Source of the DNA: an uncultured bacterium
Lineage (GTDB): Bacteria > Cyanobacteriota > Vampirovibrionia > Gastranaerophilales > Gastranaerophilaceae
DNA length: 64,000 nucleotides
Direction of reading: 5' to 3'
Assembly (NCBI GenBank): GCA_900319365.1
Contig: ONOE01000002.1
Coordinates: 1 to 64,000, forward strand
Below, in pieces: positions 35,002-44,067 of this stretch. Made by a program: the position numbers and the translations under genes. Each line of letters starts with the position of its first letter. Positions within the stretch are counted from its first letter, which is position 1. Under the pieces are notes generated by a model. It was given only the letters and a program-made list of their open reading frames with translations, was not told the DNA's origin and searched no databases.

Positions 35002-36477
35002 TTAGATTACGCTGCCTGCAAAGACTTTACGGACTTCTTCTCTGTCATCAAAATGGATTGTTTTATCTTTCAATATTTGATAATCTTCGTGTCCTTTGCC
35101 GGCAACCATAACTACATCGTTGTTATTTGCAACTGTTTTGAGCATTGCGATTGCTTCATGCCTGTCAGGCTCTACCGTTACGGTTTCAGGGTCTACGGAT
35201 TTTAATCCTGCGATAATGTCCGTGATAATTTGCTGCGGATCTTCGCTTCTTGGGTTATCACTTGTAATAATAATTTTATCTGCAAGTTTTTGCGCAATTG
35301 CACCCATTTTAGGACGTTTGGTTGCATCTCTGTCCCCGCCGCAGCCAAATACGCAGATTAATTTTCCGTTCTTTGGAGTAATTTCTCTTGCTGTTTTTAA
35401 TACGTTTTCCAAACCGTCAGGGGTATGTGCATAATCAACAATTACAAGCGGTTTTTTATTAACGACTTCAAATCTGCCTGCTACGCCATGAACGTTTTGC
35501 AAAGCTTTCAATGAGGTTTCAACGCTTATACCCATTGCTATTGCGGTTGTTACGGCAGCTAAGACGTTGTATACGCTAAACATTCCGTTCATGTGTAAAC
35601 TTACGCGGTATTCTTTATCATTTGTTACCATGGTAAATTCTGCACCGTTTGATGAGAAATCAATGTCTTCTGCCATTACGTCAGCCTGTTTTTTTACGCC
35701 GTAGGTTAATTTTTTAACGCCCTCGGGGACAACACTCAAGAATCTTTCGCCATATTCATCATCAATATTTATTACGGCAAATGAGCCTTCTTGCAATCTT
35801 TGGAATAACAAAGCTTTAGCTTTAAAATAGTTTTCCATTGTAATATGGTAATCTAAATGGTCTTGGGTAAGGTTTGTGAAAACGGCCCCGTTGAAACGGC
35901 ATCCGCCGACTCTGTTTTGGTCGAGCGCATGAGAACTTACTTCCATTACAACGTTATCGATTTTTTCAATATCTTTAATCATTCTCAATGTTGCTTGAAG
36001 TTCGGGTGCTTGAGGGGTTGTGTGTTTTGCGTTTCTGTATTCGCTTGTAGAAGATAATTTATACCCCAATGTCCCGATAAGAGCGCATTTTTGATGATTT
36101 CCTTCCATTATCTTTTGTATTAGGTGAGTAACCGTTGTTTTGCCGTTAGTACCCGTTACACCGATTAAATTTATGCCTTTTGACGGACTTGAATAAAATC
36201 TGTCCGCAATATCGGCGATTTTATATTTTGTAGAATCAACCTGAACTTGCGGAACGGTTACACCGTCAACTTTATGCTCTACAAGTAATGCAACGGCACC
36301 TTTATCAATAGCCATTTTGGCATATTTATGACCGTCTGTATGCTCGCCTACCATGCATACAAAGATATCACCTTTTTTGGTGGTATTAGAATTGTATGAA
36401 ATCCCTGTTATATCAATGTTTTTAAAATTTATAAGATCTTTGTACTTTAAGTATTCAATTAATTCGTCTAATTTCAT
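35002..36477 (-). CDS. murE: UDP-N-acetylmuramoyl-tripeptide synthetase (MurE)
   Basis: 491 residues. ATP loop GVTGTNGKTTVTHLI, HTTPQAPELQ, the Lys-carbamate region, and DNPRSEDP, the motif that selects meso-diaminopimelate, all appear. It adds the third stem-peptide residue in peptidoglycan precursor synthesis in the cytoplasm. It lies 16 nt downstream of ftsI; TAGGAGATAAATAAA precedes the ATG. Confidence 0.96.
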   Translation of the reverse strand: MKLDELIEYLKYKDLINFKNIDITGISYNSNTTKKGDIFVCMVGEHTDGHKYAKMAIDKGAVALLVEHKVDGVTVPQVQVDSTKYKIADIADRFYSSPSKGINLIGVTGTNGKTTVTHLIQKIMEGNHQKCALIGTLGYKLSSTSEYRNAKHTTPQAPELQATLRMIKDIEKIDNVVMEVSSHALDQNRVGGCRFNGAVFTNLTQDHLDYHITMENYFKAKALLFQRLQEGSFAVINIDDEYGERFLSVVPEGVKKLTYGVKKQADVMAEDIDFSSNGAEFTMVTNDKEYRVSLHMNGMFSVYNVLAAVTTAIAMGISVETSLKALQNVHGVAGRFEVVNKKPLVIVDYAHTPDGLENVLKTAREITPKNGKLICVFGCGGDRDATKRPKMGAIAQKLADKIIITSDNPRSEDPQQIITDIIAGLKSVDPETVTVEPDRHEAIAMLKTVANNNDVVMVAGKGHEDYQILKDKTIHFDDREEVRKVFAGSVI

Positions 36478-36493
36478 TTTATTTATCTCCTAT

Positions 36494-38257
36494 TTATTGT
36501 TTTGTTGTTTTGGCGGGTTGGATTTTGTCGGGTTTAAGATCGAGTATTCTTGCGACCTGTTCCGATACTTCATGGAATACGGGGCCTGCAATCGTATTTC
36601 CCCAAACAGGACCTTTTCTTGCGCTGTCTACTACGACATAAATAAGCACCTGCGGATCTTCTGCGGGGAAGTAACCGATAGTTGAAGTATACATCGTTCC
36701 CGAATATCCTCGGCCGTTTTCTAAAGGTTTTCTTGAAGTTCCTGTTTTAGCGGCAATATTATATTTGCTTGATTTAATTACCGATTTACCTGCATTTACA
36801 CTTTCAACAAGCAATCTGGTAATTGTTTTTGCCGTTTGAGGTGAAATGGTCGGGATTCTTTTAATTTTGTCTTCAGCTTCTTCGGGGGTATATTTAATTA
36901 CGTGCGGCGTTACTCTTACTCCGTTATTCGCAAGGGCAGATACGGCAGATACCATTTGCATAATTGAAACAGACGTTCCGTATCCGTATGACATTGTCAT
37001 GTGAATACCTTTATCCCAGTATTTCGGAGAAGCCAACAACCCTGATGATTCTCCCGGCAAATCAATTCCCGATTTTTCGCCGAATCCGAATTTTTTAAGC
37101 ATTGTATAAAATTCTTTATGAGTCATCAAAGCGCCGACGTTAACGGAACCGATGTTACTTGAATGTTCAAACAGGTAAACAAGGTTAATTTTCCCCGGAG
37201 CTCCTTTTTGTTTGTAATCATAATTTTCGATTGTATAGCCGCCGAATTTCATTCTCCCCTGATCGGGTATAATAGAATGTTCGTTAATTTTGCCAAGCTC
37301 CATGGCACTTGTTACGGTAATAATTTTAAATGTTGATCCGGGGGGATAAACATCGGTTAAAGTCCAGTTCTTTAATGTTAGCGGCGGGACTTTTTGAAAA
37401 TTATTCGGGTCATAAGTCGGATAAACAGCATAGGCAAGAATTTCGCCGTTTTTAGGATTCATAACGATTACGGCGCCTCTTAGTGCTGCTTTTTCTTTTA
37501 TGATTTTATACAATTCTTTTTCGCAAACATGCTGAATTGCGGCATCAATCGTTAAATAAACATCTAAACCTTTAGGGTTAATAGTTGGTGCAACGGGATC
37601 GGTTGAAAATTTGTAGATAATTTTCCCGTCACGGGTCTGCTGATAGCCTGCAGCTTTTACTACATGTTCAAGTTTATCTCTTGCAGAATATTCAACCCCG
37701 CTTGATACGTTTGCTTCATAGTTGTAAAACCCCAGAACATGAGATGCAAAAACTCCCTGCGGGTAATCTCTTTCATCTTTTTTATCAAGAGAAATCGAGC
37801 GGAAATTGTTTTTTGATATTATTTTCATCAATTTTTGTTCGGTATCTCTATCAACATTCTTTTTTAAGGATATTACTTTTATGCTTTTATCTGATAATTT
37901 TTTGTATAAAGTTTGTTCGGGCATTCCGAGAACGGGTGAAAACAGCTTGGCAATCTTTGCGGGTGTTTCGTTTTTAGTATAATCAACCGGTCTTGCATAG
38001 ATATTATAATAAATTCTGTCTGTTGCAAGTTTTATACCGTTTCTGTCGTAAATATCGCCTCTCAATTCAAAATCGTGGCTTGCACGCTGCATTTTCCCTC
38101 TTTCACGATATCTGTGCGGGTCAAAAATTTGCAGGGCAATAAGGTGGATTAAAAGTATAATAACCACACCGATATATAAAATATCAAGAATACTTGCAAT
38201 CGAATTGCAATGACGCCCTCTGCTTACATTTCTGCTGTTGCGTTCTTCTTTTTTCAT
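36494..38257 (-). CDS. ftsI: Penicillin-binding protein, FtsI/PBP2x type transpeptidase
   Basis: 587 residues. One N-terminal membrane anchor (about 26-46), a pedestal/dimerisation domain, then the transpeptidase with active-site STFK, the SSN motif (EHSSNIGS) and KTGTSR. It cross-links septal peptidoglycan in the periplasm. No PASTA domains are seen. First gene of the ftsI-murE-nagA unit; AAGGGATAGGT precedes ATG. No other division-cluster (dcw) genes are visible in the window. Confidence 0.93.
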   Translation of the reverse strand: MKKEERNSRNVSRGRHCNSIASILDILYIGVVIILLIHLIALQIFDPHRYRERGKMQRASHDFELRGDIYDRNGIKLATDRIYYNIYARPVDYTKNETPAKIAKLFSPVLGMPEQTLYKKLSDKSIKVISLKKNVDRDTEQKLMKIISKNNFRSISLDKKDERDYPQGVFASHVLGFYNYEANVSSGVEYSARDKLEHVVKAAGYQQTRDGKIIYKFSTDPVAPTINPKGLDVYLTIDAAIQHVCEKELYKIIKEKAALRGAVIVMNPKNGEILAYAVYPTYDPNNFQKVPPLTLKNWTLTDVYPPGSTFKIITVTSAMELGKINEHSIIPDQGRMKFGGYTIENYDYKQKGAPGKINLVYLFEHSSNIGSVNVGALMTHKEFYTMLKKFGFGEKSGIDLPGESSGLLASPKYWDKGIHMTMSYGYGTSVSIMQMVSAVSALANNGVRVTPHVIKYTPEEAEDKIKRIPTISPQTAKTITRLLVESVNAGKSVIKSSKYNIAAKTGTSRKPLENGRGYSGTMYTSTIGYFPAEDPQVLIYVVVDSARKGPVWGNTIAGPVFHEVSEQVARILDLKPDKIQPAKTTKQ

Positions 38258-38367
38258 ACCTATCCCTTCTTTGTTAATTTTACCACAACACCTTATAAAA
38301 TATGAAATATATTAAATAAAGTTAAACTTTTGTTTTGGTAATACTTGGCAGAGGTGTTTGATAGTTG

Positions 38368-38373
38368 TACAAT
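38368..38373 (+). promoter_or_regulatory. -10 element for a possible leaderless start
   Basis: TACAAT is followed by AGTTAT (6 nt) and ATG 38380. A competing reading is translation from TTG 38365, eight bases after GAGGTG. Confidence 0.4.
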
Positions 38374-38379
38374 AGTTAT

Positions 38380-39744
38380 ATGTTTAAAAATATTTCTTTA
38401 ATAACGGCTGTTTTGTTGGTTTTGAGCCCGTCATGTTTCGGGTTGGAAATCGTTTATCCTCATAGTGATAACGTTACGATAAATTCATCTAAAACATTTT
38501 TTATCGGTAACGGAGATCCGGAAAAACCAATCGTAATAAACGGTGTCGTAGGTGAAATGGATAAGTCGGGCGGTTTTAAATTCCCCGTAACGCTTGATTA
38601 CGGCGAGAATACTTTCTTTATCGATAACGGAGGAAATGTTCAGCAATACACCATAACTAGACCTTATTCTAAACCTCAACAATCGGCAAATAATTCAAAT
38701 GCTCCCATGCATTACGATTATGACGTTATAATTACCGTTACGACCGATAACACGCCGCTTCGCTCAACGCCCGTCGATTCGGGGTTGAACAGATTGCAGC
38801 ATTTTCAAAAAGGGCTTAATTTGGTTGCTATCGGCGAAGAACGCGGGTTTTATAAAGTTAAGCTGGGACGAGATGATTTCGGGTTTATTTCTAAAAGTAA
38901 TGCTGTAAGATCAGATGATAAAACATCTGAACCCGCTCAAATATTAAATGAAAATATAACACAAGACGGTAATGTAACTACTCTTGAATATACTTTAGAT
39001 AAGCAGGTTCCCTATATTATAAGTGAAAGTTCTAACGGTACGGATATATTTATTTATAACGTTTTAAATTCTCCGTTTGAAAAATACGAAAAACATATTG
39101 ATGGCAAAGTGTTCGGATATTCAAGCAAATATGACGGAAATAAATTGATAATAAAAATTAAAAATCCCCCAAAGATGAATCCTGCATGCCCGCTTTCCGG
39201 CTTAAAAATTACCCTTGACCCGGGGCATGGCGGAAGTGAATCTGGAGCTGTCGGATGTTTGGGAACATTAGAAAAAAATCTGAATTTAAATATTGCGGCT
39301 AATTTGAAAGAAAAGCTTCAAAATAAAGGCGCAACTGTTTATATGACAAGGGAAGATGATTCTGCCGTTTCATTAAATGACAGGGTAAAATATACAAACG
39401 ATAATAATTCGGATATTTTTATAAGTATTCATAATAATTCCCTGCCAGACAGTATGGCTGATAAAAAAGCATCGGGTACGGAAACTTATTACTTTTATCC
39501 GCAATCAAAAGCCCTTGCTTCAAAATTGTCATCTTCAATCTCGAAAGCAACGGGATTTAATGACGGAGGTGCAAGAGGTCAAAGCTTTGCTGTTATAAGA
39601 AACACAAATTGCCCCGCTGTTTTAATAGAAGTCGGTTATATGATAAATCCCGATGATAACGCCAAATTAATAGACAAAGATTTTCAAGATAAGATTACCG
39701 ATGGTATAGTTCAGGGATTGGAGAGCTATTTAAATGACTTATAA
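38380..39744 (+). CDS. N-acetylmuramoyl-L-alanine amidase (Amidase_3) with SH3-like region
   Basis: 454 residues with a signal peptide (MFKNISLITAVLLVLSPSCFG). Residues about 115-175 look like a bacterial SH3 domain (TPLRSTPVDSG...GFYKVKLGRDDFGFI). The zinc amidase domain runs from ITLDPGHGG (His ligand) through ENLNLNIAANL and ISIHNNSLP to VLIEVGYMINPDD (catalytic Glu). It cleaves the amide between MurNAc and the stem peptide. An in-frame TTG at 38365 after GAGGTG would add five residues. It overlaps the next gene by 11 nt. Confidence 0.9.
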   Translation: MFKNISLITAVLLVLSPSCFGLEIVYPHSDNVTINSSKTFFIGNGDPEKPIVINGVVGEMDKSGGFKFPVTLDYGENTFFIDNGGNVQQYTITRPYSKPQQSANNSNAPMHYDYDVIITVTTDNTPLRSTPVDSGLNRLQHFQKGLNLVAIGEERGFYKVKLGRDDFGFISKSNAVRSDDKTSEPAQILNENITQDGNVTTLEYTLDKQVPYIISESSNGTDIFIYNVLNSPFEKYEKHIDGKVFGYSSKYDGNKLIIKIKNPPKMNPACPLSGLKITLDPGHGGSESGAVGCLGTLEKNLNLNIAANLKEKLQNKGATVYMTREDDSAVSLNDRVKYTNDNNSDIFISIHNNSLPDSMADKKASGTETYYFYPQSKALASKLSSSISKATGFNDGGARGQSFAVIRNTNCPAVLIEVGYMINPDDNAKLIDKDFQDKITDGIVQGLESYLNDL

Positions 39745-40714
39745 CGGCGAAAAGTCAGGCGCATTTGTTGTTCCTACGGGGATCGGTGCAAGTATAGGCG
39801 GATATGCCGGCGATGCGTCCGTTTATGCAAGAAAGTTTGCACAAAAATCAAAGCTTATAGTTAACCCAAATGTTGTCAATGCGGGCGGATTTTCAGGGAT
39901 TACTCCAAATATGCTCTATGTCGAAGGGTACTGCCTTGATGCTTTTTTCAAAGGTGAAATAAATTTAATTCCGTCTGATAACAACAAAATCGGAATAATC
40001 TATGATAAGGCAATTCCGCAAGATGTGTTGAACGTTCATATAAATACTCAAAACGCCGTCCAAACCGTTTACGGAACAAATATCCTTGCTTACGAAATAA
40101 CGCAGGAAGAAGTCGGAGTTGAATTTTATTTAACAGAAAGCAGAATTTCCGTCGGTTCGGTTAAAAACATTTCGACAATCGAAAAATCCTGCCAAAAACT
40201 CTTAGATAAAGGTTGTGAGGCTGTTGCGATTGTTTGTCTGTTTAATGACAGCGACGATTTAAATGAAGATTATTCAAACGGGCAAGGAGTTGATCCTGTC
40301 GGTGGCGTGGAGGCAATTATATCTCATGATATTTCAAAAGTCTTTAAAATCCCGTGCGCTCATTCACCCGCATTTAAAGATTACACGATTTATCCTGATA
40401 TTGTTGCGCCAAAATCTTCTTCAGAATATATTACGCCGACATATTTGCCGTGTATATTATTAGGGCTTTCGCAGGCGCCGAAATTAACGTCTGACAAATC
40501 AATTGGCATAAATATATCAAATCTTGATTTTCTTGTAATGCCTTACGATTCATTAGGGTCTTGTCCCGTATTTGAGTGTGTAAAAAGAAATATAAAAGTT
40601 TATGCTGTAAAAGAAAATACCACAGAATTAAACATTACAAAAGACAAGCTTTTCCATAATGCCGAAAATATTATAGAAATTGATACGTACAAAGAGCTTT
40701 TAAATATTATTTAA
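39734..40714 (+). CDS. DUF3326 family protein
   Basis: 326 residues. The motifs VPTGIGASIGGYAGDAS, NPNVVNAGGFSGI, MLYVEGYCLDAFFKGE and GVDPVGGVEAIISH are those of DUF3326, a conserved protein of unknown function known mainly from cyanobacteria and plastid-bearing lineages. Cytoplasmic, no signal peptide. Its 5' end overlaps the amidase gene by 11 nt, implying cotranslation. Useful as a lineage marker; biochemical role unknown. Confidence 0.85.
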   Translation: MTYNGEKSGAFVVPTGIGASIGGYAGDASVYARKFAQKSKLIVNPNVVNAGGFSGITPNMLYVEGYCLDAFFKGEINLIPSDNNKIGIIYDKAIPQDVLNVHINTQNAVQTVYGTNILAYEITQEEVGVEFYLTESRISVGSVKNISTIEKSCQKLLDKGCEAVAIVCLFNDSDDLNEDYSNGQGVDPVGGVEAIISHDISKVFKIPCAHSPAFKDYTIYPDIVAPKSSSEYITPTYLPCILLGLSQAPKLTSDKSIGINISNLDFLVMPYDSLGSCPVFECVKRNIKVYAVKENTTELNITKDKLFHNAENIIEIDTYKELLNII

Positions 40715-41010
40715 GCATTGTAATACATTGCTTTGCTGTGCAATGCGTCCATTAATGATTCTCTTAGCAAATCTTCATTCGTATCGGCTTTGCCGTAGGC
40801 AATTTGTTTAAGAGCCAAATCGCTTCGTTGGTTATTGGTAATTTTAATCATGCCCGATAAATGGGTTGCCAAATTACGATACTCGCTGCGGGCTTTGTTA
40901 TTTGCCGTAACAGCTTGATTTAAGGCATTGCTTAAATAATTAATTCTTGCTTCATTGGTAGCTTTTAGCGGATTTTGCGCTCCTGAATTAAGTTTAATCA
41001 TATTTATCAC
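40711..41010 (-). CDS. Small helical protein, 99 aa, unrecognised
   Basis: Reads M(GTG)INMIKLNSGAQNPLKATNEARINYLSNALNQ..., all helical and Ala/Asn/Lys-rich, ending HSKAMYYNA. The GTG at 41010 has AAGGGAACAA at good spacing; ATG at 41001 is an alternative. Preceded by the GCAATT-N19-TATATA module. Its last codons overlap the convergent DUF3326 gene by 4 nt. No function known. Confidence 0.6.
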   Translation of the reverse strand: MINMIKLNSGAQNPLKATNEARINYLSNALNQAVTANNKARSEYRNLATHLSGMIKITNNQRSDLALKQIAYGKADTNEDLLRESLMDALHSKAMYYNA

Positions 41011-41024
41011 TTGTTCCCTTATAT

Positions 41025-41056
41025 ATATATAAAGTATTTTTGCTTTTAAAAATTGC
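41025..41056 (-). promoter_or_regulatory. GCAATT-N19-TATATAT promoter-like module (copy 4)
   Basis: On the minus strand GCAATT (41056-41051) is followed after 19 nt by TATATAT (41031-41025) within a longer TA run, then AAGGGA. ATACTT precedes the -10 as in copies 2 and 3. Confidence 0.65.
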
Positions 41057-41085
41057 TATATTTTTAATAAATTTTTGCGAAAGAA

Positions 41086-41106
41086 AACCCGCATTTGCTG
41101 CGGGTT
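41086..41106 (-). terminator. Terminator downstream of the gene at 41157
   Basis: 8-bp stem AACCCGCA/TGCGGGTT (41086-41093 with 41099-41106) and a 5-nt loop; TTTTCTT follows on the minus strand. Confidence 0.7.
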
Positions 41107-41156
41107 AAAATCTACACTAACTACCTAACCTTTTTATATAAATAAGCTTTTATTTT

Positions 41157-42248
41157 CTATTTTGATAAGATTGAATACGGTTCATATTCGTATTTTTTGC
41201 CTTCTTTTTCAGCGATTCTTTTGATTAAAGCATTGTAGTTATCAGCTACGCCGTTATCAATCCAGAACCAGCTGTTCATTTCTTTGCAGATTGCTTTGTA
41301 ATCTTTGTCGTGTGTTAAATCCATACCGAGTTCGGTTGCCTTATCTCTCAAGGCTCTTTGAATAAGTCTGCCGTAATCTCTTTTTTGATTTATACCTGCA
41401 TCAGCCATGAATGCTTCCATTAAAGACTCCCCGGGATATGCCTGATTCCATTGAGTCATAATGTCAATGATGTTATCTTTATTGATTTTAGACATTGAAG
41501 ATTCTAACAATTCGTCATTTGTTCCCGGTCTGAACATTGAGTCGTGTAAATCATCAATTATGTCTGCATAACTTGTGTAGTCGGGATCATGTTTTTTGTC
41601 ATCTTTTTTCTTAGTTGATGAAGTCGAAGATGAAGAAGATGTTCCGTCTGTTGAACCTGTTGAAGTGCTTGAACCTGATTGAGTGTCAGCCGATTGAGGT
41701 GTTGTATTTTGACCCGTAACGGCTTTTGTTACGGCTGCATTTAATTCGGCAGCTTTTTGATAAGCTTTCATAGGATCATCTGAAGTCTTTTTCAAGTCGT
41801 TTAATTGTTTTTCATATTCTTCAAGTTGTTTAATTTGTTCTTGAATTTTTGCTTTTTCGTCTGCTTTAAGATTTTTATCATTTAACTGAGCTTGTAATCT
41901 TGATTTTTGTCCTGCAATAGTTTGTAATGCTTGATTGATATATTGAGAACCCATTTGATTTAATGAAGTTGCAGCCATCTGTGAAGCTTGTCCTATTACA
42001 GCAGCCGGGTTAACCGACGGAGTCATTTGGTATCCGCCGAAAATTCCTGCCGTTCCCCAAGCCTGTTGAGCCAAGTTGTTGAATGCCATTCCGATTTGAG
42101 AGCTTTGATATGTATCAACAGGGAATATCTGAAGATCACCGCCAAAGTTTGTGGCAGCCATTGGAGTATAGTTCCAATAAGGAAGATATGCCATTGATGC
42201 GTTTGTAACATTTCCGTTGCCGCTCATTTGTAATCCAAATATGCTCAT
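41157..42248 (-). CDS. Unrecognised Gln/Ser-rich protein with a coiled-coil core
   Basis: 363 residues from ATG 42248 (MSIFGLQMSGNGNVTN). The frame is open to 42341, but a promoter-like module lies inside that extension and GGGGAATAAC precedes 42248, so the internal start is right. Residues 1-90 are Ala/Gln/Met/Asn-rich and aromatic (YLPYWNYTPMAAT). A coiled coil covers about 115-165 (QKSRLQAQLNDKNLKADEKAKIQEQIKQLEEY, given here only as a region). A Ser/Thr tract lies at 190-215, then Lys/Asp. A folded alpha-rich domain forms the C-terminal 140 residues. No signal peptide. Similar in composition to the proteins at 4101 and 21435. Confidence 0.78.
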   Translation of the reverse strand: MSIFGLQMSGNGNVTNASMAYLPYWNYTPMAATNFGGDLQIFPVDTYQSSQIGMAFNNLAQQAWGTAGIFGGYQMTPSVNPAAVIGQASQMAATSLNQMGSQYINQALQTIAGQKSRLQAQLNDKNLKADEKAKIQEQIKQLEEYEKQLNDLKKTSDDPMKAYQKAAELNAAVTKAVTGQNTTPQSADTQSGSSTSTGSTDGTSSSSSTSSTKKKDDKKHDPDYTSYADIIDDLHDSMFRPGTNDELLESSMSKINKDNIIDIMTQWNQAYPGESLMEAFMADAGINQKRDYGRLIQRALRDKATELGMDLTHDKDYKAICKEMNSWFWIDNGVADNYNALIKRIAEKEGKKYEYEPYSILSK

Positions 42249-42283
42249 GTTATTCCCCGTTTCTTGTTTTATTTCCCCTGTAC

Positions 42284-42315
42284 TTATATAAACAATTTTG
42301 AGATTCAATAATTGC
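42284..42315 (-). promoter_or_regulatory. GCAATT-N19-TATATAA promoter-like module (copy 5)
   Basis: On the minus strand GCAATT (42315-42310) and TATATAA (42290-42284) are 19 nt apart, followed by GTACAGGGG, nearly identical to copy 1. Confidence 0.7.
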
Positions 42316-42459
42316 CTTTTGTATTGCTTTTTGTTAATCACTATTTTCTTTAAATGCTTGTGCTATCTAGGTATACGCCTATTATTTTATTATGTAATAA
42401 TTCTTAACATTTGAATATTTTGTAAAATTTAGCCTGAATAATTTAAACTTTTAATTTTA

Positions 42460-42468
42460 TGCTATCAT
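42460..42468 (+). promoter_or_regulatory. Extended -10 for a leaderless start
   Basis: TGC-TATCAT, six bases (ACTGTT), then ATG 42475. No Shine-Dalgarno sequence. Confidence 0.55.
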
Positions 42469-42474
42469 ACTGTT

Positions 42475-42879
42475 ATGAAAACTTTAGCGAAATTTATATC
42501 AGATAAAAGGCAGGAATTAGGATTTAGCATAAAAGGTTTATCCATTGCTACGCATATACCGATTTCGGATATAGAGGAAATTGAGGAAGGCAGAGTTTTG
42601 TTTTTGCCTGTAACAAGACGTCAGATGCTTGCATCTGTACTAAAATGCGAAGCCTCGGAAATCAAAGCTTTGGAAAAAGATATTTCTAGCGATATTGTTT
42701 CTCCTGAAGTAATCGAAAGTTTAAAAGAACTTATATTAAAAGGTGCCGGCGGGTTAAAATGTCCTAAATGCGGGGCAACATTAAAAACTCGTATAGCAAA
42801 AATGTACGATTTAGAGGATAATTTGATATTACATCCTAAAGCTTATTGCCCGAAGTGCCCTTTCCAAATTCATTCATAG
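42475..42879 (+). CDS. Small HTH plus zinc-ribbon protein, probable regulator
   Basis: 134 residues. The first 65 resemble an XRE-type helix-turn-helix (FISDKRQELGFSIKGLSIATHIPISDIEEIEEGR). The C-terminal 40 residues contain CPKC...CPKC, a four-Cys zinc ribbon, and end IHS. Such small proteins are usually DNA-binding, but targets are unknown. Predicted leaderless from TGCTATCAT. It shares a bidirectional terminator with gap. Confidence 0.7.
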   Translation: MKTLAKFISDKRQELGFSIKGLSIATHIPISDIEEIEEGRVLFLPVTRRQMLASVLKCEASEIKALEKDISSDIVSPEVIESLKELILKGAGGLKCPKCGATLKTRIAKMYDLEDNLILHPKAYCPKCPFQIHS

Positions 42880-42906
42880 TTTTTTAATTATAAGGTTATA
42901 AAAAAA

Positions 42907-42934
42907 AACGACCCTTGAATTTTCAAGAACCGTT
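42907..42934. terminator. Bidirectional terminator between the HTH gene and gap
   Basis: 13-nt arms 42907-42919 and 42922-42934 pair completely if G-U pairs are allowed. A-run on the left and T-run on the right serve both strands. Confidence 0.7.
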
Positions 42935-42953
42935 CTTTTTTATAAATTCTTTA

Positions 42954-42977
42954 GTAGGTCGGCATTGTTATGCCGAC
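42954..42977. repeat. REP palindrome
   Basis: GTAG head (42954-42957) and an 8-bp stem GTCGGCAT/ATGCCGAC (42958-42965 with 42970-42977), loop TGTT. It matches the unit at 33146 except for compensating stem changes (GGG/CCC versus GGC/GCC), so the pairing is conserved rather than the sequence. Confidence 0.65.
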
Positions 42978-42987
42978 ATTTTCGAAA

Positions 42988-43992
42988 TTATAATTTTTCA
43001 GCAACCATCAAAGTAGTTTCAGCTAATCTTGTTGAATAACCGCATTCGTTATCATACCAAGAAATAACTTTAACCATATTGTCGCCCATAACTCTTGTTA
43101 ATAATGAGTCAACTGTTGAAGATTGGTGAGAACCAATGTAGTCAGAAGATACCAAAGGTTCATCCGAATAGCATAAAATGTGTCCGTCAGCAGCTTCTTT
43201 CAAAGCAGCGTTAACTTCTTCAACTGTTACTTTCTTTTCGGTTTCAACAACAACATCAACGATTGAAACATCAGGAGTAGGAACTCTCATTGCGAAACCG
43301 TCCAATTTACCTTTCAATTGAGGTAAAACTAAAGCAACTGCTCTTGCAGCACCTGTTTTTGTAGGAACGATGTTCAAAGCGCCTGCTCTGCCTCTACGAG
43401 GATCTTTATGACCTGCATCCAAAATTCTCTGGTCGCCTGTGTATGAGTGAACTGTTGTCATCAAACCTTTAACGATACCGAATTTTTCATCCAAAACTTT
43501 AGCAACAGGTGCTAAGCAGTTTGTTGTGCAAGATGCCATTGAAATAACATTGTGTTTTGCAGGATCATATTCTTTGTCGTTAACACCTAAAACGATAGTT
43601 TTGTCTTCATTCTTAGCGGGAGCTGAAATGATAACTTTCTTAGCACCTGCATCGATATGAGCATGAGCTTTAGTTGCATCCGTGAAGAAACCTGTTGATT
43701 CAACAACAACTTCAACACCTAAATCTTTCCAAGGTAATTGAGCGGGATCTTTTTCAGCGAAGAATTTGATTTTCTTACCGTTTACGATAATACCTTCATC
43801 ATAAGCTTCAACTGTTCCTTCAAATTGACCCATAACTGAATCATGTTTGAACAATCTTGCAGCATCTTCGGGTTTCAAACCGGGATCGTTGATTGCTACA
43901 TAATTGATTTTGTCAAAAATACCTTCTTTGATTGCGGCTCTTAAAGTATTTCTACCAATTCTGCCGAATCCGTTAATTGCTACATTTACCAT
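42988..43992 (-). CDS. gap: Glyceraldehyde-3-phosphate dehydrogenase
   Basis: 334 residues, standard length. NAD-binding INGFGRIGRNTLRA, catalytic ASCTTNCLAP, and the C-terminal SWYDNECGYSTR are intact. Central glycolytic enzyme making 1,3-bisphosphoglycerate. The Shine-Dalgarno AAGGAG is strong and the biased codon use looks like a highly expressed gene. The 5' leader contains GTAGTAGAAA just after a -10-like GTTATAG. Confidence 0.97.
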   Translation of the reverse strand: MVNVAINGFGRIGRNTLRAAIKEGIFDKINYVAINDPGLKPEDAARLFKHDSVMGQFEGTVEAYDEGIIVNGKKIKFFAEKDPAQLPWKDLGVEVVVESTGFFTDATKAHAHIDAGAKKVIISAPAKNEDKTIVLGVNDKEYDPAKHNVISMASCTTNCLAPVAKVLDEKFGIVKGLMTTVHSYTGDQRILDAGHKDPRRGRAGALNIVPTKTGAARAVALVLPQLKGKLDGFAMRVPTPDVSIVDVVVETEKKVTVEEVNAALKEAADGHILCYSDEPLVSSDYIGSHQSSTVDSLLTRVMGDNMVKVISWYDNECGYSTRLAETTLMVAEKL

Positions 43993-44067
43993 AATCTTTT
44001 CTCCTTCTTATGTGTAACATTTCTACTACTATAACATGCCTGATGTTATCACCAAAATAATTCGTAA

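Noticed and set aside
41135-41141. Another TATATAA as a sixth copy of the promoter module
   Set aside because: No GCAATT lies 19 nt upstream and no gene or terminator follows on that strand.
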